NCBI GenBank assembly: GCA_024278645.1
Contig: JAJRST010000206.1
Coordinates: 1-5,257, forward strand
DNA length: 5,257 nucleotides
Source of the DNA: a bacterium
Lineage (GTDB): Bacteria; Zhuqueibacterota; Zhuqueibacteria; Residuimicrobiales; Krinioviventaceae
Direction: 5' to 3'
The translations under genes and the position numbers were made by a program. This document shows positions 1 to 4,978 of the stretch, piece after piece; position 1 is the stretch's first letter, and each line of letters begins with the position of its first letter. Below the pieces are notes generated by a model that did no database searches, was not told the origin of the DNA, and saw only the letters and a program-made list of their open reading frames with translations.

Positions 1-1
1 G

Positions 2-583
2 CGGCTGGTGAAAGTCATTGGTAAAAATGACGGCAAACCGGATTTCGGCATCCTCGGCTCAAAGTATGTCCCCAACGCCCTGGCCGAACATGGCCGCGCC
101 GATGTCGCGTACGGTATGATCGATCGTACGGATTATCCCGGCTGGGGCCACTGGATCAAGCGCGGCGCGACGACGCTGTGGGAGACGTGGGACGGCGTCG
201 GTTCCAGAAACCACATCATGTTCGGCGACGTCAGCGCCTGGTTCTACAAAAACATCGGCGGCATCCAACCCGATGCGGAACATCCGGGATTCAAGCACTT
301 TTTCATTCGCCCCTTTTTCCCACCGGATATGGCCTGGGCCAGGGCGAAGCATGAATCGATGTACGGAAGCATTAAAAGCGAATGGACGAGACGGGATGAT
401 TCCATTATGCTGAACATCTCCGTTCCCGTCAATACGACGGCGACGGTTGTTCTGGACGGCGACGCAAAAATGTGCGACCGCGCGCTCGATTTATATGTGA
501 CAAAAAGCGCACAGGCCGACAAGAGCATCTTTAGCGTGCCGGCGGGCGACTTTTGTTTTGAGATCAGAGCGGACAGGCGCTGA
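2..583 (+). CDS. Alpha-L-rhamnosidase, GH78 family, C-terminal part (5' end outside window)
   Basis: This is the end of an enzyme that removes terminal alpha-L-rhamnose from plant polysaccharides or glycosides. The frame is open to the left edge, so the true start lies upstream; the GTG at 8 is internal. Family signatures run in the expected order: 'GILGSKYVPNALAEHGRADVAYGM', split here as GILGSKYVPNAL then AEHGRADVAYGM; 'TDYPGWGHWI'; 'ATTLWETWDG'; and 'GFKHFFIRP' (287-313). These belong to the last helices of the (alpha/alpha)6 barrel. The Glu in TLWETW (182-184) matches the position known in GH78 structures as the catalytic general base. The rest, to 580, resembles the GH78 C-terminal beta-sandwich ('YGSIKSEW', then alternating hydrophobic strands). 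The general acid region is not in the window, so activity cannot be fully judged. No frameshift is seen. The next gene starts 96 bp downstream behind its own candidate promoter, so it is probably a separate transcript. Confidence 0.93.
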   Translation, partial: RLVKVIGKNDGKPDFGILGSKYVPNALAEHGRADVAYGMIDRTDYPGWGHWIKRGATTLWETWDGVGSRNHIMFGDVSAWFYKNIGGIQPDAEHPGFKHFFIRPFFPPDMAWARAKHESMYGSIKSEWTRRDDSIMLNISVPVNTTATVVLDGDAKMCDRALDLYVTKSAQADKSIFSVPAGDFCFEIRADRR

Positions 584-606
584 GATTTGATTTTTTTGAA
601 ACACGA

Positions 607-629
607 GTTGCCAAGCCGCGCTTGGCAAC
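607..629. repeat. Perfect palindrome, 10-bp stem with 3-nt loop, in the 96-bp intergenic gap
   Basis: GTTGCCAAGC (607-616) and GCTTGGCAAC (620-629) are exact reverse complements around the loop CGC. The trinucleotide GAG lies at or beside both feet (605-607 and 630-632). No T-run follows on either strand, so it is not a classical intrinsic terminator. The pattern resembles the '...AGCTTGG(C/G)AACGAG' palindromes dispersed in many bacterial genomes, often called REP-like, but only one copy is present here and that match is from memory. It could instead be an operator, because its right arm overlaps a candidate -35 box, or an mRNA-end stabiliser for the rhamnosidase. Confidence 0.75.
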
Positions 630-650
630 GAGGTGAATCGATGTGAAAAT
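623..650 (+). promoter_or_regulatory. Candidate sigma70-type promoter for the channel gene
   Basis: TTGGCA (623-628) matches 5 of 6 bases of the -35 consensus. After a 16-nt spacer comes GAAAAT (645-650), 4 of 6 to the -10 consensus, preceded by TGT, which gives an extended -10 TG. Transcription would start near 657, leaving a short leader before the ribosome site at 667-672. The -35 box lies in the right arm of the 607-629 palindrome, so a protein bound there would block it. Box matching alone has a high false-positive rate. Confidence 0.35.
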
Positions 651-666
651 TCAAAAGGCATCTGTA

Positions 667-672
667 GAGGGG
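667..672 (+). promoter_or_regulatory. Strong ribosome binding site fixing the start at 680
   Basis: GAGGGG lies 7 nt before the ATG at 680. This matters because it supports a start that keeps the signal-peptide-like N-terminus (Met-Lys-Lys then a hydrophobic stretch ending LFAQ). The only nearby alternative is Met4, which would keep the hydrophobic stretch and is too far from this site to be preferred. Confidence 0.7.
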
Positions 673-679
673 ATACAAC

Positions 680-2620
680 ATGAAGAAAATGATCGTGCTG
701 TCTTTTTTATGGGTCAATATTCTCTTTGCCCAATCCACGCGGTTGGATAGCCTGCTGACCACCATAGAGCAGGGCAATTTTGCGAATCTCTTGCAACTCA
801 AACCACAGCACGTGAGCTTTGACTCGCAAAAAATCGCATCTAGCCGTTCCGCCTCCTGGCTGCGGCGGCGCCTGCAATCGCGACAGGAGACGATCCTGTT
901 TCAGAACCTGGAAATTGCGGATTCCCTGTATCTGAACCGCGACAATACCGGCGCCGCCAGGCTCATTTTTGTGAATTGTTCATTCCCCCAAAAGGTGATT
1001 ATTGAAGATGCGGCCGTGCCGTCGCATCTGGCGTTCATCGGCTGTCGTTTCCAGGACGATTTTTTCATTAAACGCTTTTCCAGCGAAAACCTCACCCTGA
1101 TATTCAACACCATGGAAAAAGCGTTACGCATCACGGAAGAATTTGGCGAGGATAAAGTGGGGCAACTGCTTGTCGCTTATAATTCGATCAAGGATTTTTC
1201 TATTTATTCCTTCAACGCCCATCAGAATATGGAATATGCCGGCAAGCTTGTCTTTGAAAACTTGTCCATCCTGTTCAACTCTTTTGATGCGGTGCTGCTC
1301 TCCGGCGCCATTTGCAACAAGCTCATGCTGGTGTTCGGCAACATCGCCCGTCGGCTGGAATACAACGATCTGAAGCTCGAATACATGCTCGCCATGAAAT
1401 TCAACGCCATCGATAGCTGCCGCGTCGTCAATTTAATGGAGCGGGAAAACGCCCTGCTTTCCATTGCCAACAACTCTTTTCATCACTTGTTGCTTTATAA
1501 CAATACGGTGCGTTACGCGGCTATCGCCGAGAACAATGTGAACAACATCTCCCTGCAAAACCTGGTCGTCAATCTCTCCTTTCAACTTCATGACAATAAT
1601 TACGAGAACAATTGCAGCATCGGCGTCAGCGGCTGCTTGTTGGCCAATTTCTCTTTTTTCATCGCCAAGGATAGCATCCTTACGGCTGCCATTGACACGC
1701 TGGAGGCGCCGTGGACGGAATCAGGGGAATCTCTTTTGGCCAACGCGCCGGCCGTTCCCCTGCCGCGGAAGAAGGGAGAAGCACAGCGATATTTCAGAAT
1801 ACAGCAGACCAGGCATGTCATCGATGATTCCGGCAGGTTCTATGATTTTGAAATCTCCAACACCCCCATTGATGAAAAAAACTGGCGCATTAATTTTGAT
1901 CTCATCCGAAAAATTGACGGCCGCTATCGTCTGAATCCCCGGGATTCCGTGCTCGCCTCGCGACACGAGGTGTACACCGCCATTTACAACGCCTATCGCC
2001 GCCAGGGCAAGTGGATGCAGGCCGACGACTGCTACTACGAGTGGAAACAGTTTGAGCGGCAGAACTTTTTAAAGCTCTCCGACGCCCCTTTTATCTTTAA
2101 ATTGCCGGAAACCATCTTTCACCATCTCAACTGGATTTCATGCGGCTATGGCATCAAGCCGCTGCGTATATTCCCTTTTGCCGTGATGATTGTATTTCTG
2201 TTCGCCCTGGTCTATTTTGTCACGCCGGAGCCGATTTCCAACCTGGAGCAGCAACTGATCTCGATTGACAAAATAAAAATGGCTCTGAACAAGCTCTCGC
2301 CGGAAGCCTTGCAAAAACGATTCACGGATTACGATTTTGATTTTGAAAAGCACAAACAAGATTTGATCGACGACATTGTCTCCTCGATTGATAAAGAAGA
2401 GCTGAGCCGGCTTTTGGATTTGCAGGCGGCGTCCCGCTATAACTTGAATTACCTGTGGAACTGCTTTTATTTTTCCTTTTCCACTTTTACCACCGTCGGC
2501 CTGGGCGACTGGTATCCGGCCGGCAATTTAAACCGGGCTGTCGTCATGGTGGAGGGCGCGCTGGGCTGGCTCAGCCTCGGTTTGTTCATTACAACGTATG
2601 CCAATGTGCTTTTGAGGTAG
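680..2620 (+). CDS. Beta-helix / two-transmembrane potassium-channel fusion protein
   Basis: Predicted membrane protein of 646 residues. Residues 1-17 look like a signal peptide (MKK, hydrophobic core, LFA|QS). Residues about 70-325 form a degenerate repeat in which motifs such as NCSF, GCRF, FNTM, YNSI, FNSF, FNAI and NNSF recur mostly every 20-25 residues, as in parallel beta-helices. Residues 430-460 ('VYTAIYNAYRRQGKW', 'ADDCYYEWKQ') resemble the helical linker of pentapeptide-repeat ion-channel proteins, as does 'GYGIKPLR' just before the first membrane helix (about 497-515). A charged, probably helical insertion (516-586) leads to a pore helix, the filter T604-T-V-G-L-G-D610 and a second membrane helix (about 620-640). 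This is the Ion_trans_2 layout and implies K+ conduction, probably as a tetramer. No RCK or nucleotide-binding domain is present; the protein ends right after helix two. Channel call firm; the domain's side of the membrane and its ligand are unknown. Confidence 0.85.
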   Translation: MKKMIVLSFLWVNILFAQSTRLDSLLTTIEQGNFANLLQLKPQHVSFDSQKIASSRSASWLRRRLQSRQETILFQNLEIADSLYLNRDNTGAARLIFVNCSFPQKVIIEDAAVPSHLAFIGCRFQDDFFIKRFSSENLTLIFNTMEKALRITEEFGEDKVGQLLVAYNSIKDFSIYSFNAHQNMEYAGKLVFENLSILFNSFDAVLLSGAICNKLMLVFGNIARRLEYNDLKLEYMLAMKFNAIDSCRVVNLMERENALLSIANNSFHHLLLYNNTVRYAAIAENNVNNISLQNLVVNLSFQLHDNNYENNCSIGVSGCLLANFSFFIAKDSILTAAIDTLEAPWTESGESLLANAPAVPLPRKKGEAQRYFRIQQTRHVIDDSGRFYDFEISNTPIDEKNWRINFDLIRKIDGRYRLNPRDSVLASRHEVYTAIYNAYRRQGKWMQADDCYYEWKQFERQNFLKLSDAPFIFKLPETIFHHLNWISCGYGIKPLRIFPFAVMIVFLFALVYFVTPEPISNLEQQLISIDKIKMALNKLSPEALQKRFTDYDFDFEKHKQDLIDDIVSSIDKEELSRLLDLQAASRYNLNYLWNCFYFSFSTFTTVGLGDWYPAGNLNRAVVMVEGALGWLSLGLFITTYANVLLR

Positions 2621-2647
2621 CGTCTCTTTAATCAACAGTCATCGCAA

Positions 2648-2735
2648 AGGCGGCCTGCCCGGCAGGGAAAATATCCCCAACCGCGGCAAGTCCTGTTTCC
2701 AGGGAGATTGCTTCACACTCCCCGCCGGGCCGCCT
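2648..2735. repeat. Long imperfect inverted repeat in the 262-bp intergenic region
   Basis: AGGCGG (2648-2653) pairs with CCGCCT (2730-2735), and CCCGGC (2658-2663) pairs with GCCGGG (2724-2729), leaving a 4-nt bulge CCTG on the left side and a 60-nt loop. Inside the left arm a small hairpin, CCTGC-CCG-GCAGG (2654-2666), would compete with it. No T-run follows, so this is not a clear terminator for the channel gene. The region holds no open reading frame of note and may be a mobile or REP-like relic or a structured transcript end. Confidence 0.5.
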
Positions 2736-2748
2736 GACGCGATCTCCC
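2702..2748 (-). repeat. Candidate dispersed intergenic repeat, 'GAAGCAATCTCCC' type
   Basis: GGGAGAT (2702-2708) and ATCTCCC (2742-2748) are perfect inverted copies. On the minus strand the segment begins near 'CGTCATGACGGGAGATCGCG' and ends 'GTGAAGCAATCTCCC'. This resembles the very common bacterial intergenic repeats that run from CGTCATTGCGAG to GAAGCAATCTC. The resemblance is from memory, and the copy would be a diverged one. The arms interlock with the 2648-2735 inverted repeat, so both cannot form as simple nested stems. Confidence 0.4.
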
Positions 2749-2815
2749 GTCATGACGATATATCCCGTTTCAGCCAATGATCTCGCTCCGGTATTCGCGA
2801 TGATTCAATTCCTGC

Positions 2816-2843
2816 TTGCTTTGCTTGAAATATGTGTTATATT
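2816..2843 (+). promoter_or_regulatory. Candidate sigma70-type promoter for the esterase gene
   Basis: TTGCTT (2816-2821) is followed after 16 nt by TATATT (2838-2843), which matches 5 of 6 bases of the -10 consensus. The surrounding DNA from about 2805 to 2875 is clearly richer in A and T than the rest of the gap. Transcription would begin near 2850, about 33 nt before the ATG at 2883, and the ribosome site AAGGGA (2871-2876) is well placed. The -35 match is weak (3 of 6). Confidence 0.45.
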
Positions 2844-2849
2844 AAAAAG

Positions 2850-2865
2850 TTGACGTAAACGTTAA
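2850..2865. promoter_or_regulatory. Possible operator: near-palindrome over the predicted start of transcription
   Basis: TTGACGT-AA-ACGTTAA has 7-bp arms with one mismatch. It lies just downstream of the candidate -10 box, where a bound repressor would block initiation. The core TAAACGTTAA differs by one base from TAAACGTTTA, a shape typical of LacI-family operators, which often govern sugar-use genes. No regulator gene is in the window, so the factor is unknown. AT-rich DNA produces such palindromes by chance fairly often. Confidence 0.3.
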
Positions 2866-2882
2866 ACAAAAAGGGACCGGAA

Positions 2883-4262
2883 ATGACTCAAAGATTGATA
2901 TTGGCGTTGGCCTTTTTTATCTCAACGACTTTTCCCCTGCGCGCCGTGGTCGTCGAGGCGGACAATCCCAATTTTTTATACACCGGTCGAATCGATTTTT
3001 CCAACCCCAAAGCGCCGGTGATGTACTGGCCGGGCGCCTATATTCAGGCACACTTTGAGGGACCAGTGCTCAAGATCATCCTTGACGATAAAACCGGCGG
3101 CTCTTATTATAACGTTTTCATCGACGGCGACTTTGAGCATCCCGTGGTCATCGATTGCCAGCCCGGCCAGCATGAATATACCGTCCCCTTGCAGCTCGCC
3201 GACGACGTCCACACGCTGATGATTTTTCGCCGCACCGAGGCGTCGACCGGCCCGACAAAATTCCTGGGTTTGGTGCTCAAGGACGGCAAGACCCTTGTCG
3301 AACCGCCGGCGCGGCCGCAGCGGCGCATCGAGTTCTACGGCAACTCGATCACCTGCGGCATGGGCAACGAAGCCGACGACGACGCGCCCGACGACAATAT
3401 GGCCGAGGAAAACAACTTTCTCACTTATGCCGCCATCACCGCCCGCAACCTGGGGGCCGAATACTCGTGCATCGCCAAAAGCGGCATCGGCATCCTCATC
3501 AGTTGGTTCGACCTGGTGATGCCCGATTATTACTACCGTCTCGATCCGGACGATCCGAACAGCCGGTGGGATTTCAGCCAATACACGCCGGATGTCGTCG
3601 TCGTCAACCTGTTTCAGAACGACAGTTGGCTCATCGACCGCCTGGACCCGGTTCCCGATTCAACGGCAATCGTCGCCGCTTATGTGGACTTTGTCCGTAA
3701 AATTCGCGCCGAGTATGCCGATGCGCTCATCGTCTGTTCCCTGGGCAGCATGGATGCGACAAAGGAGGGCTCGCCCTGGCCGGGCTATATCGAAAAAGCC
3801 GTGGCGCGGATGCAGAGCGAGGGCGATGAAAATCTTGCCACCTATTTTTTCCCCTTCAAAAACTGGTACAAACACCCGCGCCTGCGCCATCATGCCGAAA
3901 TGGCCGAAGGTTTGACGCAATTTATCGGCGCCAGGATGGGATGGATCCCGGACGACACCACGGCGGTTGGCATGAAAAACGATCTGCAATTGCCGAATGA
4001 ATTTGAATTGAAACAGAATTATCCAAACCCTTTCAACCCCGCCACGGTCATCGAGTTCACCGCCAGTCAGACGGGCGAGGCCGCCGTGTTGGTTTTCGAT
4101 GCGCGCGGTCGACAAATCGTCCATCGTAATATTGACGTCGCTGCCGGCGGGATTTACAATGCCAAAGTAGAGCTGCCGAACGCGACGAGCGGCGTTTACA
4201 TATACGGCGTGCAAATGTCGGATGGAAATAAACTGTTGCGCAAAATGATGCTGCTCAAATAA
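2883..4262 (+). CDS. Secreted CE2-like SGNH acetylesterase with type A C-terminal sorting domain
   Basis: Predicted to remove acetyl groups from plant polysaccharides outside the cell or on its surface. Order: signal peptide (about 1-21, cut near LRA); N-terminal jelly-roll (about 25-140) and SGNH hydrolase (about 148-350), the carbohydrate esterase family 2 layout; sorting domain (about 366-459). Catalytic Ser155 lies in GNSITCG, the second block is SGIG (200-203), the third is FQND (244-247), and 'KHPRLRHH' supplies the likely catalytic His331. No Asp precedes that His in the usual DxHP form, which suggests a Ser-His dyad as reported for some CE2 enzymes. The conserved Gly of GxND is Phe244. 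The tail shows QNYPNPFNP (378-386), VLVFDARGR, GVYIYGV and a basic end (LLRKMMLLK), as in proteins exported by a type IX-like system. Substrate is inferred from family and the rhamnosidase nearby, not shown. Confidence 0.88.
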   Translation: MTQRLILALAFFISTTFPLRAVVVEADNPNFLYTGRIDFSNPKAPVMYWPGAYIQAHFEGPVLKIILDDKTGGSYYNVFIDGDFEHPVVIDCQPGQHEYTVPLQLADDVHTLMIFRRTEASTGPTKFLGLVLKDGKTLVEPPARPQRRIEFYGNSITCGMGNEADDDAPDDNMAEENNFLTYAAITARNLGAEYSCIAKSGIGILISWFDLVMPDYYYRLDPDDPNSRWDFSQYTPDVVVVNLFQNDSWLIDRLDPVPDSTAIVAAYVDFVRKIRAEYADALIVCSLGSMDATKEGSPWPGYIEKAVARMQSEGDENLATYFFPFKNWYKHPRLRHHAEMAEGLTQFIGARMGWIPDDTTAVGMKNDLQLPNEFELKQNYPNPFNPATVIEFTASQTGEAAVLVFDARGRQIVHRNIDVAAGGIYNAKVELPNATSGVYIYGVQMSDGNKLLRKMMLLK

Positions 4263-4313
4263 CAATGCGAACATTTAAAAAGGAACGGCAACGAGAATTA
4301 GTACAGGGTGACG

Positions 4314-4787
4314 ATGAAAAAGAGTAAAATTTTCCTGACCATATTTCTTTTTGCCCTGGCGTCAAGCTGCGGCAAGCAGGATGCGCCGGTGGCCACCGAA
4401 TGGATCGGCATTTCGTCGAAAGAATCGGCGAGCATGGAAAAACTGTTCAAAACCGCGGGCAAGGGCGTCGGCAAAGTCACCTGGTGGGCCGGCGGCTATA
4501 CCTGGCCCGGCGGTCTGTTCGCCATCGAGCTGATCGACATGAAAAAAAACGAAACGCTGCTGAAAAGAGTCTACGCCTACGGCGATACCACGACCGGCAA
4601 CGACGAGCTGCCGCGCTTTAAATGGTGGCATTCGGAAGAAAAAGATCGGATCATTTTGCAAGCCAATCGTGTTTATAAAATGAAATTGACGACCGTCAAC
4701 GTCGCGCAGCCCGGCGCCGGCTGGGGACTCTGGTTGTATGAAATCGGTACGCCGCCGAAGCGGCGCGCCAAACCGGAGGTCAACTAG
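4314..4787 (+). CDS. Small Trp-rich lipoprotein, unknown function
   Basis: Predicted 157-residue lipoprotein. The first 18 residues are a basic start plus hydrophobic core ending ALASS, and Cys19 would be lipidated; the -3 residue is Ala rather than Leu, a slightly relaxed lipobox. The mature part has eight Trp in about 140 residues (30, 57, 58, 64, 104, 105, 137, 140). Strand-like stretches around 'WWAGGYTWPGGLFAIELI', 'RVYAYGD' and 'RVYKMKLTTVNV' suggest a small beta-sandwich. The density of exposed-type aromatics would suit carbohydrate binding, but this is speculation and I recognise no family. The ATG at 4314 is preferred over the in-frame GTG at 4308 because AGGGTGA (4305-4311) aligns with the anti-Shine-Dalgarno at the right distance only for the ATG. 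It follows the esterase by 51 bp with no terminator between, so co-transcription is likely. Confidence 0.8.
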   Translation: MKKSKIFLTIFLFALASSCGKQDAPVATEWIGISSKESASMEKLFKTAGKGVGKVTWWAGGYTWPGGLFAIELIDMKKNETLLKRVYAYGDTTTGNDELPRFKWWHSEEKDRIILQANRVYKMKLTTVNVAQPGAGWGLWLYEIGTPPKRRAKPEVN

Positions 4788-4791
4788 TCGT

Positions 4792-4810
4792 CAGCGCCGC
4801 TTGGCGCCTG
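4792..4810 (+). other. Hairpin directly after the lipoprotein stop
   Basis: CAGCGCC (4792-4798) pairs with GGCG-CTG bases of 4803-4810 around the loop GCTT, with C4807 bulged, giving 7 base pairs. It begins 4 nt after the stop codon. No T-run follows, so it may stabilise or end the esterase-lipoprotein mRNA by another route. It is the first of a row of four hairpins in the 191-bp gap. Confidence 0.45.
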
Positions 4811-4812
4811 AA

Positions 4813-4836
4813 GGTCGTCTATAATGCAAGACGACC
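4813..4836. promoter_or_regulatory. Perfect 8-bp inverted repeat enclosing a consensus -10 box
   Basis: GGTCGTCT (4813-4820) and AGACGACC (4829-4836) are exact reverse complements around an 8-nt centre. The perfect -10 sequence TATAAT occupies 4820-4825, in an otherwise GC-rich stretch. No good -35 box lies 16-18 nt upstream (CCGCTT at 4797-4802 is poor), so an activator or an alternative sigma factor would be needed. It could be a promoter under a palindromic operator for the gene at 4979, or simply a hairpin in the 3' end of the upstream transcript. Confidence 0.4.
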
Positions 4837-4859
4837 CCGGTTGTCCGAAGGACGCCGGG
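4836..4859 (+). other. Stable hairpin following the palindrome
   Basis: CCCGG (4836-4840) pairs with CCGGG (4855-4859), and GTCC (4843-4846) pairs with GGAC (4850-4853), around loop GAA. T4842 can pair with G4854 as a wobble, leaving T4841 bulged. This gives about ten pairs. There is no T-run after it. Confidence 0.5.
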
Positions 4860-4898
4860 TGTCGTGAACTCTCGCTTAAACAAAATCAAGACACGCCA

Positions 4899-4938
4899 CC
4901 CCGCGGCATCCGTCTTTCGGCGGACATCCGGGGCTTTT
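4899..4938 (+). terminator. Terminator-like hairpin with CTTTT tail, 40 bp before the last gene
   Basis: CCCCG (4899-4903) pairs with CGGGG (4929-4933), and an inner TCCG (4909-4912) pairs with CGGA (4921-4924), separated by an internal loop. CTTTT (4934-4938) follows at once. The tail is short, so termination would be partial. It could end the esterase-lipoprotein transcript or act as an attenuator in the leader of the gene at 4979. Confidence 0.4.
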
Positions 4939-4978
4939 CGACCGTTTCGAAAGCAACAGCGCCATAAGAGGTTATGAT

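Noticed and set aside
568..596. Intrinsic terminator after the rhamnosidase: AGCG-GACAGG-CGCT hairpin plus a run of seven T
   Set aside because: The stem is only 4 bp and the T-run begins 8 nt after it, so it is too weak to call.
244..801. Minus-strand open frame of 185 codons spanning the 583-680 gap
   Set aside because: It covers the end of the rhamnosidase, the palindrome and the signal peptide of the channel protein; no domain is recognised and both overlapping plus-strand genes are firm.
890..1660. Classical pentapeptide repeats in the channel protein
   Set aside because: The A(D/N)LXX five-residue pattern is not present; the period is about 22 residues, which fits a parallel beta-helix better.
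2976..4274. Two long minus-strand open frames (2976-3581 and 3660-4274) opposite the esterase
   Set aside because: They lie fully or almost fully within a well-supported coding gene on the other strand, and their proteins show low-complexity, shadow-like composition with no recognisable motif or ribosome site.
4287..4295. GGCAACGAG shared with the foot of the 607-629 palindrome (624-632)
   Set aside because: Only nine bases match and there is no inverted partner beside the second copy, so chance is the simpler explanation.
4308..4313. GTG at 4308 as start of the Trp-rich lipoprotein
   Set aside because: It lies inside the best Shine-Dalgarno sequence (AGGGTGA), which points to the ATG at 4314.
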